Positions 1-7,760 of a stretch of DNA of 64,000 nt are shown piece after piece; position 1 is the stretch's first letter, and every line of letters starts with the position of its first letter. A program made the translations under genes and the position numbers. The notes beneath the pieces are model-generated. The model saw nothing but the letters and a program-made list of their open reading frames with translations. It was not told where the DNA came from and ran no database searches. The stretch spans positions 434,001 through 498,000 of the forward strand of contig NZ_QLLY01000003.1 of the NCBI RefSeq assembly GCF_003259365.1. The letters are read 5' to 3'. This DNA is from Streptomyces sp. PsTaAH-137 (lineage in GTDB: Bacteria > Actinomycetota > Actinomycetes > Streptomycetales > Streptomycetaceae).

Positions 1-81
1 CCGCCGGGACTTCAGTTCTTCGATGCTGTCCTCGTTGAGGTCGTCATCGGTCTTACGTGGAGTGTCGTAGTCCGTTGCCAT
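1..81 (-). CDS. DUF4193 family protein (5' part only)
   Basis: The first 27 codons of a gene running off the left edge. They read MATDYDTPRK, then an acidic stretch and SIEELKSRR. This N-terminus is the one I know from the small actinobacterial DUF4193 proteins (about 100 residues, C-terminal Cys pairs), whose function is not established. The ATG is preceded by a GGGGGAGAGG ribosome binding site. The body of the protein is outside the window, so the family call rests on the N-terminus alone. Confidence 0.75.
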   Translation of the reverse strand, partial: MATDYDTPRKTDDDLNEDSIEELKSRR

Positions 82-540
82 GTCGCCTCTCCCCCTCTGG
101 GTGTCTGCGGTGTCTCAGCGCACGTAACGCATGAGAGGCCGGACTTGTGCCCGACCTGAGGCGGAGATTTTGCCTCACATCAAGGTCTGTTACTCAATCG
201 ACACCCAACCGGATCCCCCGAGAGTGATCAGCTTGGGTGGCGAACGGGACCGTACACGGTCCTCCTGCCGCACTGCACAGGCGCCATCCCGTGTACTTCC
301 CGTGATCAAGCTGCCCGAAAACCCGGATTTTCCAGGCTTTCTGCCACCTTGAGCGATCACGGACCGTAGATGGCCGGAAATTCGCCCATGTGATCGATCA
401 CACACAGTCTCTCCGGGAACAGGTCCCGAAAATTCCGCTAAAAGCGAACTCCGTCAGCGCGTCGGCGGAAGCATGTCAGATCCGCACGCGCTGTGCATCT
501 CGAACCGATGCAAACCGATGCCGTGGCGTCGGCCGCTGTC
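82..540. other. Intergenic region upstream of the DUF4193 gene
   Basis: No convincing gene. This is the promoter and leader side of the DUF4193 gene and the downstream side of cutS. It holds several dyads. A perfect 14-bp palindrome TGTGATCGATCACA lies at 389-402, GGACCGT-AC-ACGGTCC at 247-262, and GTGATC/GATCAC half-sites recur near 225, 301 and 354. A direct repeat AACCGATGC occurs at 503-511 and 513-521. I could not assign a clear -35/-10 pair. Confidence 0.5.
389..402. promoter_or_regulatory. Perfect palindrome, candidate operator
   Basis: TGTGATCGATCACA is a perfect 14-bp inverted repeat about 310 bp upstream of the DUF4193 start. It resembles the half-sites of CRP/FNR-family regulators (TGTGA/TCACA), but the spacer is four bases where E. 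coli CRP uses six. The regulator is unknown. Confidence 0.35.
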
Positions 541-1794
541 CTACAACGGCAGGGTGACGCGCATCACGAGGCCACCCCCCTCACGGGGCTCCGCCGCGAT
601 CCTGCCGCCGTGGGCGCGCGCCACGGAGCGGGCGATGGACAGGCCGAGGCCCACGCCCTTGTCGCTGCCGGTCCGCTCGGTGCGCAGCCGCCGGAACGGC
701 TCGAAGAGGTTGTCGATCTCGTACGCGGGGACCACCGGGCCGGTGTTGGCCACGAGGAGCACCGCCTGGCCGTGCTGAGCCTCGGTGTCGACCTCGACCC
801 AGCCGCCCTCCGGGATGTTGTACCGGATCGCGTTCTGCACGAGGTTGAGCGCGATGCGCTCCAGGAGTACGCCGTTGCCCTGGACGACCGCCTCCTTGCG
901 CTCGCCGCGGATCTCCACGCCCTTCTCGTCCGCCTCGGACCTGGCCTGATCGAGCGCCTGGGAGGCAACCTCCGCCAGGTTCACGGGCTTGCGCTCCACG
1001 ATCTGGTTGTCGCTGCGGGCGAGCAGCAGCAGGCCCTCCACGAGCTGTTCACTGCGCTCGTTGGTGGCCAGGAGGGTCTTGCCGAGCTGCTGGAGCTCGA
1101 CGGGGGCGCCCGGGTCGGAGAGGTGGACCTCCAGGAGGGTGCGGTTGATCGCGAGCGGGGTGCGCAGCTCGTGCGAGGCGTTGCCGACGAAGCGCTGCTG
1201 GGCGGTGAACGCCCGCTCCAGGCGGTCGAGCATCTCGTCGAAGGTGTCGGCCAGCTCCTTGAGCTCGTCGTCCGGGCCGTCCAGCTCGATCCGGCGCGTG
1301 AGGTCCGTACCGGCCACCCGGCGCGCGGTGCGCGTGATGCGGCCGAGCGGGGACAGCACGCGGCCGGCCATGGCGTAGCCGAAGGCGAACGCGATGATCG
1401 CGAGGCCGAGCAGCGCCATGAGCGAGCGGCTGAGGAGGACGTCGAGCGCGTGCTGGCGCTGCTGGTTGACGCAGGCGTTCAGCGCGTCGTTCAGCTGGGA
1501 GTCCGACGGGTTGGACGGGAAGCTGCACACGTTGCTGACGATGTTGACGGTGCTGCCGTTGTTGACGATCTTGAACGGCAGTTCACTGCCCACGTTCAGG
1601 GCCTGCGCCGCCAGCAGATAGATGATCGACAGCAGCAGGATGCCCGCGATCAGGAACATGCCCCCGTACAGGAGCGTGAGCCTTATCCGGATCGTGGGGC
1701 GCAGCCAGGGGAAGGGCGGTTCGTCCTTGGGTCCCGGCAGCCAGGTCGGCTTGGGCGGCGCCGTGGGCTTGGGTGGGGCGGGTGAGGTGGCCAT
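541..1794 (-). CDS. cutS: Sensor histidine kinase CutS
   Basis: A 417-residue membrane histidine kinase and partner of CutR. A proline-rich cytoplasmic start is followed by TM1 (about 40-62), an extracytoplasmic loop, TM2 (about 124-144), HAMP, a HisKA domain with phospho-acceptor His208 in SHELRTP, the N-box NLVQNAIRYN and the G-box GVGLGLSI. The loop has only two cysteines, Cys90 and Cys108. This fits reports, as I recall them, that CutS senses the redox or folding state outside the membrane through a conserved Cys pair. It starts 7 nt after cutR, so the two are an operon. Known role from the literature: antibiotic regulation and secretion stress. Confidence 0.9.
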   Translation of the reverse strand: MATSPAPPKPTAPPKPTWLPGPKDEPPFPWLRPTIRIRLTLLYGGMFLIAGILLLSIIYLLAAQALNVGSELPFKIVNNGSTVNIVSNVCSFPSNPSDSQLNDALNACVNQQRQHALDVLLSRSLMALLGLAIIAFAFGYAMAGRVLSPLGRITRTARRVAGTDLTRRIELDGPDDELKELADTFDEMLDRLERAFTAQQRFVGNASHELRTPLAINRTLLEVHLSDPGAPVELQQLGKTLLATNERSEQLVEGLLLLARSDNQIVERKPVNLAEVASQALDQARSEADEKGVEIRGERKEAVVQGNGVLLERIALNLVQNAIRYNIPEGGWVEVDTEAQHGQAVLLVANTGPVVPAYEIDNLFEPFRRLRTERTGSDKGVGLGLSIARSVARAHGGRIAAEPREGGGLVMRVTLPL

Positions 1795-1801
1795 CGAGCG
1801 A

Positions 1802-2455
1802 TCAGATCCGGTATCCCGAGCCCGGCACGGTGACGATCACGGCGGGTTCGCCGAGCTTGCGGCGCAGGGTCATGACGGTGACCCGCACGACGTTGGTGAA
1901 CGGGTCCGTGTTCTCGTCCCAGGCCTTCTCCAGGAGCTGTTCGGCCGAGACCACGGCTCCCTCGCTGCGCAGCAGCACCTCCAGGACGGCGAACTCCTTG
2001 GGCGCCAGCTGGATCTCCTTGCCGTCGCGGAACACCTCGCGGCGGTTGGGATCCAGCTTGATGCCGGCGCGCTCCAGGACGGGCGGCAGCGGCACGCTCG
2101 TACGGCGTCCGAGGGCCCGGACACGGGCGGTCAGCTCGCTGAACGCGAAGGGTTTGGGGAGATAGTCGTCCGCGCCGAGCTCCAGGCCCTCCACGCGGTC
2201 GCTGACGTCGCCGGAGGCGGTCAGCATCAGGATGCGGGTGGACATGCCCAGCTCGACGATCTTCCGGGCGACGTCGTCGCCGTGCACGAGCGGGAGGTCG
2301 CGGTCGAGGACGACCACGTCGTAGTCGTTGACGCCGATGCGCTCCAGGGCGGCCGCGCCGTCGTACACGACGTCGACGGCCATGGCCTCCCGGCGCAGTC
2401 CGGTGGCCACCGCATCGGCGAGCAGCTGCTCGTCCTCGACGACGAGTACGCGCAC
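1802..2455 (-). CDS. cutR: Response regulator CutR (OmpR/PhoB family)
   Basis: A 217-residue response regulator. The receiver domain (1-115) begins MRVLVVEDEQ, with phospho-acceptor Asp51 in VVLDRDLP and the switch Lys in YLPKPF. The C-terminal winged helix (about 125-217) carries the LAPKEFAVLEVLL and VRVTVMTLRRKLG helices and ends GSGYRI. The frame stays open far upstream, but the GTG at 2455 has the Shine-Dalgarno GGAAGGA and matches the family length. It lies upstream of cutS and is co-transcribed with it. The chain is close to the S. coelicolor/S. lividans CutR I remember. Confidence 0.93.
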   Translation of the reverse strand: MRVLVVEDEQLLADAVATGLRREAMAVDVVYDGAAALERIGVNDYDVVVLDRDLPLVHGDDVARKIVELGMSTRILMLTASGDVSDRVEGLELGADDYLPKPFAFSELTARVRALGRRTSVPLPPVLERAGIKLDPNRREVFRDGKEIQLAPKEFAVLEVLLRSEGAVVSAEQLLEKAWDENTDPFTNVVRVTVMTLRRKLGEPAVIVTVPGSGYRI

Positions 2456-2804
2456 GTCGCTTGTCCTTCCACTAAAGCCTTCGGTCGCCCACGGACAGCG
2501 CTCGGGCGCGTGTGGACAGGTCCGGTCACGGGGTTGTGTGTCACCATCCTGCCCCTTTCGGCCATAAACCGGCTGTAAGACGGTCTGGAGTCCGGGGAAT
2601 GCGGGATTTTCTCGACGGGTTGAGGTTTCTGCGGAAGGACACGCGGGGAGGACGGCACTACATCCGCGATCACGCTTTGTATGTGGCATGCCACGAGCCG
2701 CTGTCGAGTCCGCTTCCCGCAGGGCGGCCCGATACGTGATCGCCCCTTCCAGAGGGCACACCCCCGTGCCACCGACCCACGACCCAGGACGAGGGGGCGC
2801 AACC
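2456..2804. other. Divergent intergenic region, cutR leader side
   Basis: No gene recognised. It must hold the cutR promoter (minus strand) and the promoter of the 57-residue protein (plus strand). ORFs that cross it have no family resemblance and no good ribosome binding site. A near-palindrome CGGCCATAAACCGG lies near 2559-2572. Confidence 0.4.
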
Positions 2805-2978
2805 ATGGACGCATTCACCGCAGGCCTTCTGCAGCGCATAAAGGCGGCCGAGACCGACCTGACGCGGGCGCGCGAGACCGGCGACGACTTCCTCGCGGAG
2901 GTCGAGCAGGGCGAGCTGGACGATCTTCACCGCCTCGCCGCCGAGCACGGCGTGGAGATCCACGCCTCGTCCGTCTGA
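2805..2978 (+). CDS. Small acidic conserved protein (57 aa)
   Basis: A 57-residue acidic, helix-prone protein beginning MDAFTAGLLQ and ending HASSV. The ATG at 2805 is preceded by GAGGGGG at proper spacing, so it is preferred over the longer reading from 2688. No domain is recognised and there are no Cys residues or membrane segments. It sits divergent from cutRS and convergent with the inositol-monophosphatase gene, with a strong terminator hairpin between. I recall a small hypothetical at this place in other Streptomyces. Function unknown. Confidence 0.75.
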   Translation: MDAFTAGLLQRIKAAETDLTRARETGDDFLAEVEQGELDDLHRLAAEHGVEIHASSV

Positions 2979-3039
2979 CGCACCGCACACGCACGTACAC
3001 GTACCGCACACGCACGCAGCGCACCCGCACCGCACACAG

Positions 3040-3090
3040 GGAAGGGCCCCGGCGCCTGGTTCGATCCAGGCAGGCGCCGGGGCCCTTTCC
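3040..3090. terminator. Bidirectional hairpin terminator
   Basis: A long GC stem (about 17-20 bp, AAGGGCCCCGGCGCCTG and its complement) with a 12-nt loop lies between two convergent genes. A CGCAC-rich tract at about 2979-3035 precedes it. There is no long T run, as is usual for Streptomyces terminators. Confidence 0.8.
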
Positions 3091-3105
3091 GTGCGCGGTG
3101 CGGGC

Positions 3106-3903
3106 TCAGTCGTGCCAGGCGCCGAGCTCTTCCAACCGGTCCTGGAGGGCCTCGAAGAGGCCGGGCGGGGCGGCGATCGTCAGCTCGCTCGACAGGGCTT
3201 CTCCGGGGCGGCCGCCGGTGCGGGCGCCTGCCTCGCGCGCGATGAGGTCGCCGGCCGCGAAGTCCCAGGGGTTCAGGCCGCGCTCGTAGTACGCGTCGAG
3301 GCGGCCGAGGGCCACGTCGCACAGGTCGATGGCGGCCGAGCCGCCGCGCCGGATGTCGCGGACGCGCGGCACCAACTCCCGTACGACATCGGCCTGATGG
3401 GCCCGCCGCTGGGCCAGGTAGCCGAAACCCGTACCGACCAGGGCCTGCTCGAAGGGCGGTGCCGTGCGCACCCGCACGGGCTCGTCGTTCACGAACGCGC
3501 CGCCGCCGAGGACCGCGCGGTAGGTCTCCCCGCGCATCGGGGCCGCGACGACCCCGACGAGCGTCTCGCCGTCCTTGCGGGCGGCGATGGAGACGGACCA
3601 GTCGGGGCGCCCGTACAGGTAGTTGACCGTGCCGTCGATGGGGTCGATCACCCACTCGACGCCGCTGGTGCCCTCCGAGGAGGCACCCTCCTCGCCGAGC
3701 ACGCCGTCGTCGGGCCGGCGCTCCGCCAGGAAGTCCGTGATCAGCTTCTCGGAGGCGATGTCCATCTCGGTGACGACGTCGACGGCGCTGGTCTTGGTGG
3801 CGGCGACGCCGAGGTCGGCCGGGCGGCCTTCGCGCAGGAAGACGCCCGCGCGGGCGGCCGCCTCCAGGGCGACGTCGAGCAGCTCTGCCTTCAGATCGGT
3901 CAC
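3106..3903 (-). CDS. Inositol monophosphatase family protein
   Basis: A 265-residue Mg-dependent phosphatase of the IMPase/FBPase fold. Metal-binding motifs are visible: GEEG (about residue 70), DPIDGTVNY (about 85-93) and WDFAAGDLI toward the C-terminus. The exact substrate (myo-inositol-1-phosphate, histidinol phosphate, PAP or other) cannot be read from sequence. The GTG at 3903 is chosen because the upstream extension is low-complexity and GTG has AAGGA in front. It starts 10 nt after hemH and is probably in the same operon. Confidence 0.9.
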   Translation of the reverse strand: MTDLKAELLDVALEAAARAGVFLREGRPADLGVAATKTSAVDVVTEMDIASEKLITDFLAERRPDDGVLGEEGASSEGTSGVEWVIDPIDGTVNYLYGRPDWSVSIAARKDGETLVGVVAAPMRGETYRAVLGGGAFVNDEPVRVRTAPPFEQALVGTGFGYLAQRRAHQADVVRELVPRVRDIRRGGSAAIDLCDVALGRLDAYYERGLNPWDFAAGDLIAREAGARTGGRPGEALSSELTIAAPPGLFEALQDRLEELGAWHD

Positions 3904-3913
3904 AGCGGTGTCC

Positions 3914-5053
3914 TTACGCGTACGGGCTGTCGGCGCCCGCGGCCGCGGGCTTGGGGGCGCGGGCCGGGCAGCAGCCCACCGGACAGAGGTCGTGGCTCGG
4001 GGCGAGCGCGCCAAGTGCGCAGCGTGTGACGTTCCTGCCGCTCTCGACCGCGGCGCGCTCCAGGATCAACTCCCGGACGGCGGTGGCGAAGCGCGGGTCG
4101 GCGCCCACGGTGGCGGAGCGGCGCACCGGCAGGCCGATCTCCTCGGCCTTGTCCGTGGCCTCCGTGTCGAGGTCGTACAGGACCTCCATGTGGTCCGAGA
4201 CGAAGCCGATGGGGGCCATGACGACCGCGGGCGCCCCGGCTTCCTTCCGCTCCTCCAGGTGGTCGCAGATGTCGGGCTCCAGCCACGGGATGTGCGGGGC
4301 GCCGGACCGCGACTGGTAGACGAGCTGCCAGGGGTGGTCGACGCCGGTCTCCTCGCGGACGGCGTCGGCGATCACCCGCGCGACGTCCAAGTGCTGCTTC
4401 ACGTACGCACCGCCGTCGCCGTGGTCGTCGGCCGGCCCGGAGGTGTCGGCGGCGGCGGTCGGGATGGAGTGCGTCGAGAAGGCGATGTGGGCGCCGTCCC
4501 GCACGTCGTCGGGGAGGTCGGCGAGCGACTTCAGGACACCGTCGACCATGGGGCGCACGAAACCGGGGTGGTTGAAGTAGTGCCGCAGCTTGTCGATCCG
4601 CGGGAGGTCTAGGCCCTCGGCCTCCAGGGCGGCCAGCGACTCCGCGAGGTTCTCCCGGTACTGGCGGCAGCCCGAGTACGAGGCGTACGCGCTGGTGGCG
4701 AGGACGAGGATGCGGCGGTGGCCGTCGGTGACCATCTCGCGCAGGGTGTCGGTCAGATAGGGCGCCCAGTTCCTGTTGCCCCAGTAGACCGGCAGGTCGA
4801 GGCCGTGCTCGGCGAAGTCCTTGCGCAGGGCGTCGAGCAGCGCCCTGTTCTGGTCGTTGATCGGGCTGACCCCGCCGAACAGGAAATAGTGCTGCCCGAC
4901 TTCCTTGAGCCGTTCCTTGGGGATGCCGCGGCCCCTCGTCACGTTCTCCAGGAACGGGACGACGTCGTCAGGTCCCTCCGGGCCTCCGAAGGAGAGCAGG
5001 AGCAGGGCGTCGTACGGGCGGGCATCGAGGCTGGCAGCGTGCGCTTCTGGCAT
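3914..5053 (-). CDS. hemH: Ferrochelatase (coproporphyrin type)
   Basis: A 379-residue ferrochelatase that inserts Fe2+ into a porphyrin in heme synthesis. Family hallmarks are the N-terminal [14 protein letters not shown], the [11 protein letters not shown] segment, the active-site His in AFSTHSIPT (about 185-193) and [17 protein letters not shown]. Actinobacteria use the coproporphyrin-dependent route, so the enzyme is better called CpfC. The C-terminus has four cysteines spaced C-x11-C-x3-C-C, fitting the [2Fe-2S] cluster of actinobacterial ferrochelatases. The ATG at 5053 has GGCAGGA upstream. It is upstream of the monophosphatase gene and divergent from the MFS gene. Confidence 0.95.
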   Translation of the reverse strand: MPEAHAASLDARPYDALLLLSFGGPEGPDDVVPFLENVTRGRGIPKERLKEVGQHYFLFGGVSPINDQNRALLDALRKDFAEHGLDLPVYWGNRNWAPYLTDTLREMVTDGHRRILVLATSAYASYSGCRQYRENLAESLAALEAEGLDLPRIDKLRHYFNHPGFVRPMVDGVLKSLADLPDDVRDGAHIAFSTHSIPTAAADTSGPADDHGDGGAYVKQHLDVARVIADAVREETGVDHPWQLVYQSRSGAPHIPWLEPDICDHLEERKEAGAPAVVMAPIGFVSDHMEVLYDLDTEATDKAEEIGLPVRRSATVGADPRFATAVRELILERAAVESGRNVTRCALGALAPSHDLCPVGCCPARAPKPAAAGADSPYA

Positions 5054-5218
5054 GTGTTCGATCCTGCCACCCGTCACTGACAGGCGGAAAACTGCCATGC
5101 CGGTCGAACTCTGACACGCGTAAGCTGTTTGAGCCGCGTTCACGCCTTACCAGTTACGCCCCGTACCGTGCCGAGCCGCCCTCGGGCGCGCCCGGGTGCC
5201 CGCCCGACCGGAGTCGTT

Positions 5219-6475
5219 TTGCCCAGCCCCTACCGCGCCATTTTCGCCCTGCCGGGTACCAAGAGCTTCTCGGTCGCCGGGTTCCTGGGCCGGATGCCCC
5301 TGTCGATGATGGGCATCGGGATCGTGACGATGATCTCGCAGCTGACCGGGCGCTACGGCCTCGCGGGGGCGCTGTCGGCGACGGTGGCGCTGTCCGCCGC
5401 CGTGATCGGTCCGCAGATCTCCCGCCTCGTCGACCTGCACGGCCAGCGGCGCGTGCTGCGTCCCGCCACGCTCGTCTCGCTCGTCGCGGTCACGGGGATG
5501 CTGCTGTGCGCGAAGTACGAGGCGCCGGACTGGACGCTGTTCCTGAGTGCCGCGTTCATCGGCTGCGTCCCGAGCGTCGGGTCGATGATCCGGGCCCGCT
5601 GGGCGGTGCTGTACCGGGACACCCCGCGCTCGCTGCACACGGCGTACTCCTTCGAGTCCGTGATCGACGAGGTCTGCTTCATCTTCGGGCCGATCATCTC
5701 GATCGGTCTGTCCACGGCGTGGTTCCCGGAGGCGGGGCCGCTGCTCGCGGGCTGCTTCCTCGCGGCCGGTGTCTTCTGGCTGACCGGTCAGCGCGCCACG
5801 GAGCCGCCGCCGCATCCGCGCACCCACGAGACGCCCGGATCGGCGCTCCGCGCGCGTGGGTTGCAGGTTCTGGTGGCCACGTTCGTCGCGACGGGCGCGA
5901 TCTTCGGCTCCATCGACGTGGTGACGGTGGCCTTCGCGGAGGACGAGGGGCACAAGTCGATGGCGAGCCTCGTGCTCGCGGTGTACGCGGCCGGCTCCTG
6001 CATCGCCGGAGCGGTGTTCGGGCTGCTGCACTTCAGCGGCGCTCCCGCACGCCGGTGGGTGGTGGGTGTGTGCGTGATGGCCGTGAGTATGATCCCCCTC
6101 CAACTGGTCGGGAACCTGTCACTCCTGGCCGTGGCGCTCTTCGTAGCGGGCCTCACCGTCGCTCCCACGATGATCACGACGATGGCCCTCGTCGAGCAGC
6201 ACGTACCGCGCGCGAAGCTGACCGAGGGCATGACCTGGGTGAGCACCGGACTCACGGCCGGTGTAGCGCTCGGCTCGTCCGTGTCCGGCTGGGTGATCGA
6301 CGCCGCCGGCGCGAAGGCCGGGTACGGGGTGCCGGGGATCTCCGGCGCCGTCGCGGTCCTGGTCGCGTTCCTGGGGTACCGCCGGCTGAAGCAGCCGGTT
6401 CCGCAGCGGGGAGGAACAACCGATGAGCACGGCGCAGACGGGCAGCAGCAGCAAGAGCGGCGCAGCGTGGCGTAA
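5219..6475 (+). CDS. MFS transporter
   Basis: A 418-residue major facilitator with about 12 hydrophobic segments and an MFS-like loop (LVDLHGQRRVLRP) after the second pair of helices. The substrate is unknown. I start it at the TTG at 5219, which has CGGAG at a 5-nt spacing and gives the usual N-terminus SPYRAIFALPGT. The frame is open to a TTG at 5129, but that adds 30 basic residues and a rare TTA codon and has no good ribosome binding site. Its 3' end overlaps the next gene by 53 nt, so the two are probably co-translated. Confidence 0.85.
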   Translation: MPSPYRAIFALPGTKSFSVAGFLGRMPLSMMGIGIVTMISQLTGRYGLAGALSATVALSAAVIGPQISRLVDLHGQRRVLRPATLVSLVAVTGMLLCAKYEAPDWTLFLSAAFIGCVPSVGSMIRARWAVLYRDTPRSLHTAYSFESVIDEVCFIFGPIISIGLSTAWFPEAGPLLAGCFLAAGVFWLTGQRATEPPPHPRTHETPGSALRARGLQVLVATFVATGAIFGSIDVVTVAFAEDEGHKSMASLVLAVYAAGSCIAGAVFGLLHFSGAPARRWVVGVCVMAVSMIPLQLVGNLSLLAVALFVAGLTVAPTMITTMALVEQHVPRAKLTEGMTWVSTGLTAGVALGSSVSGWVIDAAGAKAGYGVPGISGAVAVLVAFLGYRRLKQPVPQRGGTTDEHGADGQQQQERRSVA

Positions 6476-7754
6476 CTGGGCGGGGAACGTCGTCTCCCGC
6501 CCGGTGCGCGAGGTGACGCCCGCCTCGGTCGAGGAACTGACCGCAGCCGTGCGCGCGGCGGCGGAGGACGGGCTGAAGGTGAAGGCCGTCGGTACGGGCC
6601 ACTCCTTCACGGCCGCGGCGGCGACCGACGGTGTCTTGATCCGCCCTCAACTGTTGACGGGCATACGGAACATCGACCGTAACAACGGCACTGTCACGGT
6701 CGAGGCCGGCACTCCGCTCAAGCGGCTCAACCTGGCCCTGGCGCGCGAGGGCCTGTCGCTCACGAACATGGGCGACATCATGGAGCAGACCGTCTCCGGC
6801 GCCACCAGCACCGGCACCCACGGCACGGGCCGCGACTCGGCCTCCATCGCCGCGCAGATCAAGGGACTTGAGCTGGTCACGGCGGCCGGGGAACTGATCG
6901 CCTGCTCCGAGAAGGAGAATCCGGAGATCTTCGCGGCCGCCCGGATCGGCCTGGGCGCGCTCGGCATCGTCACCGCGATCACCTTCGCCGTGGAGCCGGT
7001 CTTCCTGCTCACCGCGCGCGAGGAGCCGATGAGCTTCGACAAGGTGCTCGCGGACTTCGACGAGCTGCACGCGGAGAACGAGCACTTCGAGTTCTACTGG
7101 TTCCCGCACACCGGCAACTGCAACACCAAGCGCAACAACCGCAGTGCGGGCCCCGAGGCGCCGGTCTCGGCGGTCAGCAGCCTGTGGGAGGACGAGATCC
7201 TCTCCAACGGCCTCTTCCAGGTGGTCAATTCGATCGGCCGGGCCGTGCCCGCCACGATCCCGGCGATCGCCAAGGTCTCCAGCAAGGCGCTCTCCGCCCG
7301 GACGTACACCGACATTCCCTACAAGGTCTTCACATCTCCGCGCCGGGTGCGCTTCGTGGAGATGGAGTACGCGGTTCCGCGCGAGGCCCTCGTGGCGACG
7401 CTGCGCGAGCTGAAGTCCATGGTGGACGGCTCGGATCTGCGGGTCAGCTTCCCCGTGGAGGTCCGTACCGCCCCGGCGGACGACATCGCGCTGTCCACGG
7501 CCTCGGGCCGGGACAGCGCCTACATCGCCGTCCACATGTACAAGGGCACCCCGTACCAGCGGTACTTCACCGCGGCCGAGCGGATCTTCACCGCGCACGA
7601 GGGCCGCCCGCACTGGGGCAAGGTGCACACCCGCGACGCCGAGTACTTCGCGCGGGTCTACCCGCGCTTCGGCGAGTTCACGGACCTGCGCGACCGCCTG
7701 GACCCGGACCGCCTGTTCGGCAACGCCTACCTGCGCCGGGTCCTCGGCGACTGA
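6423..7754 (+). CDS. D-arabinono-1,4-lactone oxidase family FAD protein
   Basis: A 443-residue VAO-fold flavoprotein. The N-terminal FAD-binding domain has VGTGHSFTAAA (about 57-67) and SGATSTGTHGTG (about 121-132). The C-terminal ALO domain has HWGKVH and the terminal DPDRLFGNAYLRRVL. Family members oxidise aldonolactones (arabinono-, gulono-, galactonolactone); Streptomyces enzymes include alditol oxidases, so the substrate is open. It overlaps the MFS gene upstream and converges with the membrane-protein gene 6 nt away with no room for a terminator. Confidence 0.9.
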   Translation: MSTAQTGSSSKSGAAWRNWAGNVVSRPVREVTPASVEELTAAVRAAAEDGLKVKAVGTGHSFTAAAATDGVLIRPQLLTGIRNIDRNNGTVTVEAGTPLKRLNLALAREGLSLTNMGDIMEQTVSGATSTGTHGTGRDSASIAAQIKGLELVTAAGELIACSEKENPEIFAAARIGLGALGIVTAITFAVEPVFLLTAREEPMSFDKVLADFDELHAENEHFEFYWFPHTGNCNTKRNNRSAGPEAPVSAVSSLWEDEILSNGLFQVVNSIGRAVPATIPAIAKVSSKALSARTYTDIPYKVFTSPRRVRFVEMEYAVPREALVATLRELKSMVDGSDLRVSFPVEVRTAPADDIALSTASGRDSAYIAVHMYKGTPYQRYFTAAERIFTAHEGRPHWGKVHTRDAEYFARVYPRFGEFTDLRDRLDPDRLFGNAYLRRVLGD

Positions 7755-7760
7755 CCCGGG

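Noticed and set aside
493-1785. 430-codon plus-strand frame opposite cutS
   Set aside because: cutS on the other strand has all kinase motifs; this frame has none.
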